The position numbers and the translations under genes are program-made. Below, one piece after another: positions 8,228 to 16,630 of a DNA stretch of 64,000 nucleotides (its first letter is position 1; every line of letters starts with the position of its first letter). Below the pieces are notes generated by a model. It had not been told where the DNA came from. It ran no database searches and saw only the letters and a program-made list of their open reading frames with translations. Source of the stretch: DASYSL01 sp036003365. Its GTDB lineage: Bacteria > Eisenbacteria > RBG-16-71-46 > DASYSL01. Location: assembly GCA_036003365.1 (NCBI GenBank), contig DASYSL010000086.1, forward strand, positions 7,268 to 71,267. The letters are read 5' to 3'.

Positions 8228-9207
8228 CGCGCCGCGGCGCTCAGCTTCTCCCGCGCCTGCTTCGCCGCCTGCACCATGTTGGCGCATTTCGCGCGGGACT
8301 CGTCCCAGGTGCGCGTCTTGAGCCCGCAGTCGGGCACCACGCGGATGCGCTCGGGCGGCAGATACTGGAGCGTCTTCTCGATGCCGGCGCGCATCTCGTC
8401 GACCGACTCGAGGCGGTGCGTGTGCACGTCGAACACGCCGAGGCCGAGCGTCTTGGTGAACGGATGCTTCTTGAAGTGATCGACCAGCGCGAAGCCCGTG
8501 TTGGCCATCGCCAGATCGTACTCGTCCACCGCCAGGTCGAGCATGCGCGGATAGATCTGCTCGAAAGTGCCGTAACAGATGTGCGTCAGCGTCGTGGCCT
8601 TGATGCCGCTGGTCACGATGGCCATGGCGTCGATCGCCGTGTCCAGCTCGTCGACCCGTACCGACAGCGCCGGCTCGTCGATCTGGATGTACTTGGCGCC
8701 CGCGTCGGCCAGCTCGCGCACCTCTTCGTGCAGCGCCCGCGCCAAGTCCAGGCACGCTTCGCGTCGCGAGGCGTAGTGCTCGTCGAACGACCAATCCATC
8801 ATCGTGTACGGTCCGGTGATGATCGCCTTCATGGGCTTCGACGTCAGAGATTGCGCCCACTTCCACCACTCCACCGTGATCGGCCCGCGGAAGCGCACCG
8901 GGCCGGTCAGGATCGGCTTGCGGTAGTAGCGATTCCCGTACGAGCGCACCAAGCCGGAGATGGCGAAGCCGTCCGTGTTCTCGGCGAAGTAGGTGGCCAT
9001 GTCGCCGCGGTACATCTCGCCGTCGACCAGGATGTCCATGCCCAGCTCTTCCTGCATGGCGATGGTCTCGCGCGTGGCGCGCTCCTCGACCGCCTTGAGC
9101 TCGGGCTCGCCGATCTTGCCCTGCTGGAACGCGGTGCGCGCCTTGGTCAGGTACTCGGGCTTGGGAAACGACCCGATCGAGCTGGTCAGCAATGCGTCGT
9201 TCGACAT
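8224..9207 (-). CDS. Core-MetE (cobalamin-independent methionine synthase C-domain) protein
   Basis: A 327-residue single-domain protein equivalent to the catalytic C-terminal barrel of MetE, without the N-terminal folate domain. It starts at ATG 9207 after AAAGGCGAGAG. It opens with the family motif SIGSFPKPEYL and has the zinc-site pieces THICYG (His209, Cys211) and PDCGLKTR (Cys294). The position of the Glu ligand of classical MetE appears to be Asn (MANTG). QIDEPAL and HTHRLES are other conserved barrel motifs. Family knowledge: stand-alone core-MetE proteins transfer methyl groups to homocysteine from non-folate donors, sometimes corrinoids. It lies 26 bp downstream of a paralogue lacking the zinc residues, so the two may work together. 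No S-box-like leader is visible upstream. Confidence 0.88.
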   Translation of the reverse strand: MSNDALLTSSIGSFPKPEYLTKARTAFQQGKIGEPELKAVEERATRETIAMQEELGMDILVDGEMYRGDMATYFAENTDGFAISGLVRSYGNRYYRKPILTGPVRFRGPITVEWWKWAQSLTSKPMKAIITGPYTMMDWSFDEHYASRREACLDLARALHEEVRELADAGAKYIQIDEPALSVRVDELDTAIDAMAIVTSGIKATTLTHICYGTFEQIYPRMLDLAVDEYDLAMANTGFALVDHFKKHPFTKTLGLGVFDVHTHRLESVDEMRAGIEKTLQYLPPERIRVVPDCGLKTRTWDESRAKCANMVQAAKQAREKLSAAAR

Positions 9208-9233
9208 GTTCTCTCGCCTTTCGATGAATGCCC

Positions 9234-10217
9234 TTAGCTTCTCGCTCCCGCTCCCAAGGTGTGCGCCGCCTCGCTCAGGCGCGCGAGCTTCTGCTGCGCG
9301 CGGTCGCGGGGCAAGAATTCCAGGCCGGCCGACGTGGTCGCGACCACGCGCTCGGCGCCCTGGCGATCGGCCACGCGCGCCAGCGCTTCGCGCACCTGGT
9401 CGGCGCTCTCGAGGCGCGTGTTGCGCGCGTTCACGATGCCGACGCCGAGCTTCACCGTGCCCGCGGCAGCGCGCGTCGCCAGACGCTCGACCAGCGCCGG
9501 ATCGCTCACCCCGTCGAGCCACAGGCCCGCGACCGCCCACTCCAGAGCGCGATCCAGCAGCTTGACCGGCGAGCCCATGGTCAGCGCCACCCAGATCTCG
9601 GCGCGCGTTCCGGCCAGCGTGCGCGCCAGGAGCCGCTTGGCCAGGGGCTCGTCCGAAGGATCCTGGACCAGCGCCGGCTCGTCGATCTGGATCGCCTTGG
9701 CGCCCGCCTCCTCCAGGGCGCGGACCTCCTCGTGCAGGGCCGCGGCCACGTCGGCGGCGAAGCTCTCGAAGTCGCCGTAGTGCGCGTTCTCCGACAGGCG
9801 CGCCAGCGTGTACGGCCCAGTCACCACCGGCCGCACCGGTTTCGACGCCCGCGCCTGCGCGAACTTCCAGTCGTCGACCGCGATCGGCGCCTTCCAGCGG
9901 ATCGGCCCCGTGGCCACGGGCTGGCGGTAATACGTGTTGGTGTCGAAATAGCGGATGAGCTGGCCGCGCTTGAAGCCCTCGAGCCGGTCGGCGAAGTAGG
10001 TCTGGCCGTCCTCCCAGCGCACGAGCCCGTCGGTGATCCAGTCGAGGCCGGCCGCTTCCTGCTCGGCGATGGCCTCGCCCGTCACCTCGTTCTCGACCTC
10101 GCGCAACGCTTCGCGCGTCATGCCGCCGGCCTGGAATTTCTGGATGGAGCGGCGCAGCTTCTGCGCTTCCGCTCCTTCCCCGATGCGCGGGTAAGAACCC
10201 AGCGCCGATGCGATCAT
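9234..10217 (-). CDS. Core-MetE paralogue lacking the zinc site
   Basis: Also 327 residues. The ATG at 10217 is preceded by GGGAGGT. The barrel motifs are recognisable: ALGSYPRIG at the N-terminus, DGLVRWEDGQTYFAD, TGPYTLARLS, QIDEPAL and NTRLES. The zinc-binding stretches of its neighbour are replaced: the His-x-Cys position reads ALTMG and the Cys position reads TTSAGLEF. It should therefore not bind zinc or activate homocysteine in the usual way. Possible roles are a methyl-donor-binding partner subunit of the downstream paralogue or a different methyltransferase activity. Family membership is clear from sequence; the loss of ligands is seen directly; the partner idea is inference. Confidence 0.85.
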   Translation of the reverse strand: MIASALGSYPRIGEGAEAQKLRRSIQKFQAGGMTREALREVENEVTGEAIAEQEAAGLDWITDGLVRWEDGQTYFADRLEGFKRGQLIRYFDTNTYYRQPVATGPIRWKAPIAVDDWKFAQARASKPVRPVVTGPYTLARLSENAHYGDFESFAADVAAALHEEVRALEEAGAKAIQIDEPALVQDPSDEPLAKRLLARTLAGTRAEIWVALTMGSPVKLLDRALEWAVAGLWLDGVSDPALVERLATRAAAGTVKLGVGIVNARNTRLESADQVREALARVADRQGAERVVATTSAGLEFLPRDRAQQKLARLSEAAHTLGAGARS

Positions 10218-10272
10218 GCGGACCTCCCGATCGCCGCGAGGGACACGCCCGCCGCGGCACACGAATGAACGA

Positions 10273-12417
10273 TCACTGGACCGGCCGCCGGAACAGGCTG
10301 GCCGGCACGACCGGATTCCACTTCACTTCCGCCAGCGTCTGCTGGACGGCTTTCTCTCCGTTGGCATAGACCGTGACCTGATACGGGAACTTCACCTTGC
10401 CGCTGGTGCGGTAGTCCGTGTACACGCGGCGCACCGGCACCCACCCGGATCCCAGAGGCGAGAGCTCCTGCTCCTCGATCAAGAGCAAGAGCCCGGTGGC
10501 AGAGTCGATGTACACGCTGGCCGGCCGCCCGTCGGGGCGGTTCCACTCGATCACATCTGCGGTCTTGCCGAAGGCCGTGTCGGTGCCGGCGTAGCGAATG
10601 TCGGCCCGCGCATTGGACAGCACGGTCAGGAGCCGCACCGGATTGGCGTACGTGCCCTGGCGCATGGCTTCCATCTGATCCGGCGACATCGGCACCAGGC
10701 GTCCCGATGCCGAGGCCCACGCGCTGTCACCGTCGAGCACCTGGATCATGGTCTGGCCCATCACGGCCATCTCCATGCGCCGGCGCGCCGGCAATTGCAC
10801 CGTCTCGCTGTAGGCGCCGTCGAGATTGGTCGAGCCGACGTTGATCCACAGCTGACCTTGCGCGTGCCAATTCTTGATCGCGGCGAGCGCCGGCATGCCG
10901 CCGTGGGCCTTGACGGCCTTGGCCACGACAGCCGCCGCCTTGGCGCGCGACTCCTTGGTATCGGGCGCGCGCATCGCCGGCGCGGCCGGCGCCACCTCGG
11001 GCACGGCACCGCTCCTGGCCGTGAAATCGAGGCGCTCCACCTGGCCGTAGCCCGTGAGCTGCGTGGCCACGCTGTCGGCGCGGCCGGCCACCACGAGCGC
11101 CACCGGCTCGGTGCGCAGGTACTTCTGCGCCACGCGCTTCACGTCCTCGACGGTGACGCCGCGGATGCGATCGCGATACTTGTCGAAGTAGTCGTCACCG
11201 AGCCCGTAGAACTCGATCACGAGCCAGGCGCGCGCCACGTCGCCCGGACTCTCGAACTGGAAGGGAAACGAGCCGAGATAATAGGACTTGGCCTTGGCCA
11301 GCTCGTCGGCCGTCGGCCCCTGGTCGCGGTAGCGGCGGATCTGGTCGAAGGTGGCGTCGATCGCCTGCTTCACCGTGGCGTTCTTGGTGAAGGTCTCGAT
11401 CACGAACGTGCCCGGGTCGACGCCGTACGTGAAAGCGGTCGAGATGTCGTAGGTGAGCCCCATCTTGGAGCGCACCTCCGAGGTCAGCCGTGAGGCGAAG
11501 CCGCCGCCGCCCACGATGTAGTTCATGAGCTGCACGGAGTAGTAGTCGGGCGTGGTGCGCGGCAGGCCGAGATAGCCGATGCGCACCTGCGACTGCGTGA
11601 GGTCCGGCTTGTTGAGCAGGCGGACGCGGTTGCCCTGCAGGTCCGGATCGGGCACCTGGGGGCGCGGCGGCACGTCGCGCTTCTGCCAGCCGCCGAACGC
11701 CTTCTCGACCGCGGCGAAGGCTTCCTCCGGGTTGATGTCGCCGGCCACGGCGAGCACGGCGTTGTTGGGACGCCAGTAGTTGGTGTGGAATTCCACCAGG
11801 TCCTGGCGCGTGAGTCCGCCCACCGAATGCTCGTCGCCGCTCACCGGGCGCGCGTAGGGATGCGAGCCATGGACCAGTGCTGCCAGATGCTCGTCGGCCA
11901 CCGTGCCCGGATCGTCGCGGCTCTGGCGAATGGCCGCCTGCGCCTGGCTCTTCGCGCGGTCCACCTCGCCCGGCGCAAAGGCGGGACGCAGGCAGACGTC
12001 GGCCATGAGGCCCAGGACCACGTCCTTGTCCTGCGTGCGCGCTTGTCCGACCAGCATCGAGTAGTCGCGGTCGGCGCTGGCTTCGAGATCGGCGCCCAGG
12101 AAGTCGATCTTCTCGGCCAGCTCGAGCGACGTCATGGTGTCCGTGCCCTTGCGCATCACGTCGGCGGTGAGCGAGGCGAGGCCGGACTTCTCGGCCCCCT
12201 CGTTCGACGCGCCGGTGCGGATCAGCATGCGGTAGTAGACCGCGGGCAGGTCGTGGTCTTCGAACACGTGCACGACGAGCCCGTTGGGCAGCGTGCGCGT
12301 GACGGGATGGGGAACCTTGTATTCGTTGGCCGGGGCAGCGTTCTTGTCGGCGGCCCACGTAGGCAGCGGCGCGAGCAGAGCGCCAAGAACGAGAAAGCGC
12401 ATGACGAAGCGCATCAC
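10273..12417 (-). CDS. M16 peptidase-like subunit (non-catalytic) with C-terminal lipoprotein-sorting-like domain
   Basis: A 714-residue exported protein. Adjacent GTG (12417) and ATG starts follow GGAGGAGG, and the GTG overlaps the upstream M16 stop by 4 bp. A signal peptide ends PTWAADKN. The M16 fold spans roughly 40-460, but the HxxEH zinc motif is absent: the site reads SGLASLTADVMRKGT. The glycine-rich loop GGGGFASRL and the GLTYDI segment of the inactive subunit are present. From ~500 a second domain starts (KAHGGMPALAAIKNWHAQG) and runs as beta strands to the end, similar in style to outer-membrane lipoprotein-sorting proteins. With the catalytic partner immediately upstream it probably forms a heterodimeric periplasmic peptidase. 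The domain fusion is unusual. Confidence 0.9.
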   Translation of the reverse strand: MMRFVMRFLVLGALLAPLPTWAADKNAAPANEYKVPHPVTRTLPNGLVVHVFEDHDLPAVYYRMLIRTGASNEGAEKSGLASLTADVMRKGTDTMTSLELAEKIDFLGADLEASADRDYSMLVGQARTQDKDVVLGLMADVCLRPAFAPGEVDRAKSQAQAAIRQSRDDPGTVADEHLAALVHGSHPYARPVSGDEHSVGGLTRQDLVEFHTNYWRPNNAVLAVAGDINPEEAFAAVEKAFGGWQKRDVPPRPQVPDPDLQGNRVRLLNKPDLTQSQVRIGYLGLPRTTPDYYSVQLMNYIVGGGGFASRLTSEVRSKMGLTYDISTAFTYGVDPGTFVIETFTKNATVKQAIDATFDQIRRYRDQGPTADELAKAKSYYLGSFPFQFESPGDVARAWLVIEFYGLGDDYFDKYRDRIRGVTVEDVKRVAQKYLRTEPVALVVAGRADSVATQLTGYGQVERLDFTARSGAVPEVAPAAPAMRAPDTKESRAKAAAVVAKAVKAHGGMPALAAIKNWHAQGQLWINVGSTNLDGAYSETVQLPARRRMEMAVMGQTMIQVLDGDSAWASASGRLVPMSPDQMEAMRQGTYANPVRLLTVLSNARADIRYAGTDTAFGKTADVIEWNRPDGRPASVYIDSATGLLLLIEEQELSPLGSGWVPVRRVYTDYRTSGKVKFPYQVTVYANGEKAVQQTLAEVKWNPVVPASLFRRPVQ

Positions 12418-13769
12418 TCGCCTCCTCCTTCCTTGGGCACGAGCCAGACCACGGTGCGCCCGCTGGGCTGCAGATATTCGCTCACCACTCGGCGCACGTC
12501 GGCCGCCGTGACCCGTCGCACTTCATCGAGCTGGCGCGCGGCCGCGTGGTCGTCCCCGGTGATGACGGCAGCCGTGCCGACCGCCGTGGCGCGGTCTTCG
12601 ACGCTCTCGAGACCGAAGATGAGCTCGGACTCGGCTTGGTTCTTGGCTTTGGTCAGCTCCTCGGCCGTGGGCCCATCCTTGCCGAGCCGCTCGATCACCG
12701 AGAACATCGTGTCCTCGACCGCTTGGCGATCCTTGCCCGGCTTCACGGCGGTGAACGCGTAGAACAGACCGGGGTTCTTGCGGCCGAGCGTGAACCCGCC
12801 GGCGAAGAGCGCCGACTGGTCGTCGTACACGAGCTTTCGATAGAGGCGCGACGACTCGCCCTGCGAAAGGATCCGGTTCACCACCTCGAGCGCCGGCGTG
12901 TCGGAGGACGAGTCCGGAGGCACCTTGTAGCCCGCGATCAGGATGGGAAGCTGCACCACGGCCTGCTTGATGGAGCGGCGCTCCGCGGTTTGCTTGGGCT
13001 CCACCACGTTCACGGGTGGCGACGGCCGCCCGGGCTTCAGGGGCCCGAAGTACTTCTTCACGATCTTCATCACCTGGTCGTGCGTGACCGGCCCGCACAC
13101 CACGATGGTCGCTTTGTCGGGCGCGTAATGGATGGCGTAATAGTCCTTCACGTCGGCGAGATTGATGGAGTCGAGATCGGCCGGCCAGCCGAGCGTCGGC
13201 CAGTGATAGGGATGGGTGGTGAAGGCGAGCGCCGTCATCTCCTCGATGGCCTGGCCGATGGGCTGGCTGTCGACGCGGTAGCGGCGCTCTTCCTTCACCA
13301 CCTCGCGCTCGCTCTTCAGATTCTCGGGCGTGAGGCGCAGCGTCGACATGCGGTCGGACTCGAGCCGCGCGCACAGCTCGAGCTGGTCGGGCGGCACGTC
13401 CTCGTAATAGACGGTCACGTCCCAGGTCGTGAACGCGTTGTCCTGGCCACCCGCCGCCTGGATGATCCTCGAGTGCTCCTCGGGACCAAAGTTCTTCGAG
13501 CCCTTGAACATCATGTGCTCGAAGAGATGCGAGATGCCGGTGATGCCCGGCCGCTCGTTGCGCGAGCCGACGTCGTACCACACCTGAAAGCTCAGGACGG
13601 CCGCCTTGGGGTCCTCCAGCGTGAGCACGCGGAGCCCGTTCTTGAGGCGTCCCTCCTTGGGCAAAAGCAGATCGGCGGGCGCCGCCGCAACCGTGATCGC
13701 CGACCCCAGACCCAGACTCGCTGCCACGGCGAGCGTGGCGAGGCCCCGGGTCCATCCCCTGCCGATCAT
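12414..13769 (-). CDS. M16 zinc peptidase, catalytic subunit
   Basis: A 451-residue precursor from ATG 13769, chosen because AGGAGGAAGG lies just upstream and a signal peptide (basic start, Ala/Leu core, AAAPA) follows at once. The inverted zinc motif is intact: HLFEH at residues 81-85 within ISHLFEHMMFKGS, and the downstream Glu lies in EREVVKEERR. The second M16 half runs from about 220 to the C-terminus and holds LSQGESSRLYRKL. Role: degradation of peptides in the periplasm, together with the non-catalytic subunit encoded by the overlapping downstream gene. The end of the gene (WLVPKEGGGE) contains the ribosome site for that partner, so the two are translationally coupled. Confidence 0.93.
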   Translation of the reverse strand: MIGRGWTRGLATLAVAASLGLGSAITVAAAPADLLLPKEGRLKNGLRVLTLEDPKAAVLSFQVWYDVGSRNERPGITGISHLFEHMMFKGSKNFGPEEHSRIIQAAGGQDNAFTTWDVTVYYEDVPPDQLELCARLESDRMSTLRLTPENLKSEREVVKEERRYRVDSQPIGQAIEEMTALAFTTHPYHWPTLGWPADLDSINLADVKDYYAIHYAPDKATIVVCGPVTHDQVMKIVKKYFGPLKPGRPSPPVNVVEPKQTAERRSIKQAVVQLPILIAGYKVPPDSSSDTPALEVVNRILSQGESSRLYRKLVYDDQSALFAGGFTLGRKNPGLFYAFTAVKPGKDRQAVEDTMFSVIERLGKDGPTAEELTKAKNQAESELIFGLESVEDRATAVGTAAVITGDDHAAARQLDEVRRVTAADVRRVVSEYLQPSGRTVVWLVPKEGGGE

Positions 13770-13838
13770 TCCTTCCTCCTGGCGGGGATCCCCCCCGCCT
13801 CCTCGGCCTTCCAAAATGGAGTGGGTGAAACGAGGAAA

Positions 13839-15587
13839 CTACAACAAAACGAGGCGTCTTCCGAGATGTACCCCCGGCGCTTCGAAGCGGATGAAATAAA
13901 CCCCGGCATGGGCGCGCACGCCGCCGCCGTCGGTGCCATCCCACGAGAACAGGCGCTCGGAGCCGGCGCGTAGGCTGCCCGCGAACAGCTCGCGCACCTG
14001 GCGGCCGCGCGCGTCGAACACCCCCAGGCTCGCCGGCCCGCCGGCAGCACCGGCGCGTGCCCAGAAGGCGATCGATCCCCCGCTCACCACAGGCAGAGGC
14101 CCGACCATCACGAGCGCCGCCGCCCCGGACACGGTTTGCGCGAACACGGTGCTCGGCGTCCAGGCGAGTGCCGCCTCGGCGCGCGCGAGCCCATAGCCGA
14201 AATGCGTGTCGGCCGCTCCGAACTGACTCGCCGTCGCGCGCAGCGCCTGCAGCACCTCGAAGGGCGACCACTGCGGATGCGCTTCGAGGAGCATTGCCGC
14301 CACCCCGGCCACCGCCGGCGTCGAGAACGAAGTCCCGGTCGCCAGCGTGAGGTTCACGTCGGAGGCCGGTGAGGCCAGGGACGTGCTCACGCCCATGGCG
14401 CACACGTCCGGCTTCACGCGGCCGTCGGCGCTCGGCCCGTACGACGAGAAGAACGCCACCCGCCCGGTCGAGTCGGTGGCGCCCACGGCGCACACCGTGT
14501 CGGCATCGGCGGGGGCGATCAGATAGCGCCATGGCGTCAGGCCCTCGTTGCCCTGCGCCGTGACCACGACGATGCCGCGCCGCGCGGCTTCGGCGGCGGC
14601 GCGCGTGACCACCGTGGTGCGTCCGTCCATGTCGCCATAGCTGTACGACGGAAACGGCGCGTCGAACGTCGTGTAGCCGAGCGACGAGGAGATGACGTCG
14701 GCGCCCAGGCTGTCGGCCCACTCGGCCGCCGCCTGCCACCAGTCCATCTCGACCGGCGTCTCGCTCGTCACCACCTCCACCTTGGCGAGCGCGAAGGTGG
14801 CGCGAAACGCCGTGCCCACGAGCACGCCGGGCTCGTACGCGCCCACCACCGAGAGCGTCTCGGTGCCGTGGTAATCCTGGCCCGCGTCGTCCTGGCCCGC
14901 CTCGTTCGCCACCACCGTGTCGCCGTGGACGAAGTCGCGGCGCGCCACGACGTGCAGCGAATCGAACACCTCGTGCGTCTCGCGGAAGCCCGTGTCGATC
15001 ATGGTCACGAGGATGCCGGCGCCGGACAGCCCGCGCGCGTGCAGGCGATCGCTCTCGATCAAGGCGTTCTGCGCCGCCGAGGCGCCGTAGAACGCGGCAT
15101 CCCCCGGCTCGGCGAACCTGGCGTCCGCCAACCGCGGCGCGGCCGGGGGCACGATTTCGGTCGTCGCGCGCTCGAGGTCGGAATCGACGCGCACCCGCTC
15201 CACCGGCTCGATCCGGCTCACGAACGGGAGCCCGGCGAGCTCGGCGAGGCGCTCGGGCGCGGCTCCGACGCTCGCCGCGTTGAGCCAGCGGCTCACGACT
15301 CGAACCTGGAACCCGCGCGCCATGAGCGCGCTCACGTAGCGCGGCTCGACGGGAAGATCGTTGGCGAAGGGCTCGGCCGCCCCGCGTCGCGCGCGGCGCT
15401 CGAGAGCCCGGGCCGAGACCGTGGCCCGCGCGGCGGCGCGGCACTGCGCGGCCGGCGCGTTCTCCAAGTCTCCGTGATCGGCGAAGCGCACCCACACGAC
15501 GTCGGCGCGCGCCGTGCCTGCGAGCGCGAGCAGCGCCCAGGCCAGCGCCCACGCCGGGACCCAGGCCAGCGCCCACGCGCGCTTCAA
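13839..15587 (-). CDS. Exported subtilisin-like (S8) serine protease with FlgD-like C-terminal domain
   Basis: The TTG start (15587) overlaps the asparaginase stop (TTGA) and leads straight into a signal peptide rich in Trp/Ala/Leu ending TARA, giving 582 residues. No clear Shine-Dalgarno is seen, so translation is probably coupled. An inhibitor-like propeptide spans ~30-140. The catalytic triad is visible: Asp198 in MIDTGF, His240 in DYHGTET, Ser420 in GTSFSTP. The final ~85 residues form a beta domain with FDARGRQVRELF and AHAGVYFIRFEAPG, the same design seen in three other exported proteins of this window. Such tails resemble FlgD Ig-like or type IX sorting domains. It is likely a secreted protease; its export route beyond the inner membrane is inferred. 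Confidence 0.9.
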   Translation of the reverse strand: MKRAWALAWVPAWALAWALLALAGTARADVVWVRFADHGDLENAPAAQCRAAARATVSARALERRARRGAAEPFANDLPVEPRYVSALMARGFQVRVVSRWLNAASVGAAPERLAELAGLPFVSRIEPVERVRVDSDLERATTEIVPPAAPRLADARFAEPGDAAFYGASAAQNALIESDRLHARGLSGAGILVTMIDTGFRETHEVFDSLHVVARRDFVHGDTVVANEAGQDDAGQDYHGTETLSVVGAYEPGVLVGTAFRATFALAKVEVVTSETPVEMDWWQAAAEWADSLGADVISSSLGYTTFDAPFPSYSYGDMDGRTTVVTRAAAEAARRGIVVVTAQGNEGLTPWRYLIAPADADTVCAVGATDSTGRVAFFSSYGPSADGRVKPDVCAMGVSTSLASPASDVNLTLATGTSFSTPAVAGVAAMLLEAHPQWSPFEVLQALRATASQFGAADTHFGYGLARAEAALAWTPSTVFAQTVSGAAALVMVGPLPVVSGGSIAFWARAGAAGGPASLGVFDARGRQVRELFAGSLRAGSERLFSWDGTDGGGVRAHAGVYFIRFEAPGVHLGRRLVLL

Positions 15588-16630
15588 CGCGCGCGCACGG
15601 TCGCCGTGTCCGGCTCGGCCGCCTCCCGCTCGGCCCGCAAGAATCCCACGACGAGCCCGCGATGGTTCTTGATCGACGGCTGCGCCCAGCGTTCGAGCGC
15701 GGCGAGTGCCGAGTCGCTCAGGCGGCCGCTCTCGCGCATCCACGCGATCACCGACGGGCCCACGGCGCGCCGCGAGCCGTCGAGCACCTTGACCGCCACG
15801 CCTTCACCCGTCTCCGGGAATCCCAGACATTGCAGGCCCTCGGCGCCCGTCTTGGTCACCACGGCCCCGGCTCCTGCCGTCAGCACGTCGGTGCAGAAGC
15901 GCCCCTCGCCCGCCACCATACGGGGCTCGGCGATCATGGCCCGGCGCACGAGCGCGAGCGCGCGATCGCGCGCGTCCATGGCGTCGGCGCGGGCCACGGC
16001 GAAGCGCGAGAAGCCACGCGCCATGGCCGAGAGCGGCAGCGCCGGATTGGCGGCGCTGCAGCCGTCGACGCCGAGCGGCATGGCACGCGCGTCCACACCG
16101 CAAACCTCGGCGACCGCGGCCATGCAGGCGCGCTGCACCGGATGGTCGAAGGCCACGTAGTCCTCGACCGGCCAGCCCTCGCACACGGCGAGCGCCAGCA
16201 TGCCGGCGTGCTTGCCCGAGCAGTTGTTGTAGATCGGCGAGGGCGCGAGCGCGCCCTGCCGCAGGCCGGCGTCGTGCTCGGGATCCTCGGGGTAGTGGAA
16301 CCCGCACAAGAGATGCCGGTCCGAGAGACCGATGCGCTCGAGCATGCCGCGCACCACCGTGACGTGCTCGGCCGCGCCATTGTGCGAGGCCGACATGACC
16401 GCCAGCTCCCGCGCGCCGAACCCCAGCTTCTCGGCGTGGCCGCGCTCGACCAGTGGCAGCGCCTGGAAGGGCTTGCAGGCGGAGCGAAAGAAGGTGACGA
16501 AGTCGCCCTCCGGTCCCTCGTCCAGCCCCTGGGGACGCCACGTCACCACCACCGCCTCGTGCACCGCCTCGTCCTGCCCGGGCGCGCCGCGGCGCACGTG
16601 CACGCGATAGCGCGCGAGCCCGGCGCTCAA
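15584..16630 (-). CDS. L-asparaginase II family protein
   Basis: 348 residues from a TTG start at 16630 that overlaps the aminotransferase stop by 4 bp. Family motifs are intact: FRSACKPFQALPL near the N-terminus, SASHNGAAEH, YNNCSGKHAGMLA, DGCSAANPALPL and GRFCTDVLTAGAGAVVTKTGAEG. The last contains the Thr/Lys signature of the asparaginase II (Pfam Asparaginase_II) family known from Rhizobium etli. Role: hydrolysis of asparagine to aspartate and ammonia, probably cytoplasmic because no signal peptide is seen. Coupling to an aminotransferase upstream and an exported protease downstream suggests use of amino acids from protein breakdown. The first ~25 residues are divergent, so the exact start is less certain than the identity. 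Confidence 0.88.
   Translation of the reverse strand: MSAGLARYRVHVRRGAPGQDEAVHEAVVVTWRPQGLDEGPEGDFVTFFRSACKPFQALPLVERGHAEKLGFGARELAVMSASHNGAAEHVTVVRGMLERIGLSDRHLLCGFHYPEDPEHDAGLRQGALAPSPIYNNCSGKHAGMLALAVCEGWPVEDYVAFDHPVQRACMAAVAEVCGVDARAMPLGVDGCSAANPALPLSAMARGFSRFAVARADAMDARDRALALVRRAMIAEPRMVAGEGRFCTDVLTAGAGAVVTKTGAEGLQCLGFPETGEGVAVKVLDGSRRAVGPSVIAWMRESGRLSDSALAALERWAQPSIKNHRGLVVGFLRAEREAAEPDTATVRAR

Noticed and set aside
10218..10272. Possible S-box or cobalamin riboswitch before the core-MetE genes
   Set aside because: The gap is only 55 bp between co-directional genes and shows no conserved riboswitch core.
12523..15576. Minus-strand 1017-codon frame spanning the catalytic M16 gene and the subtilase
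   Set aside because: Out-of-frame shadow, Arg-rich, crossing two well-supported genes.
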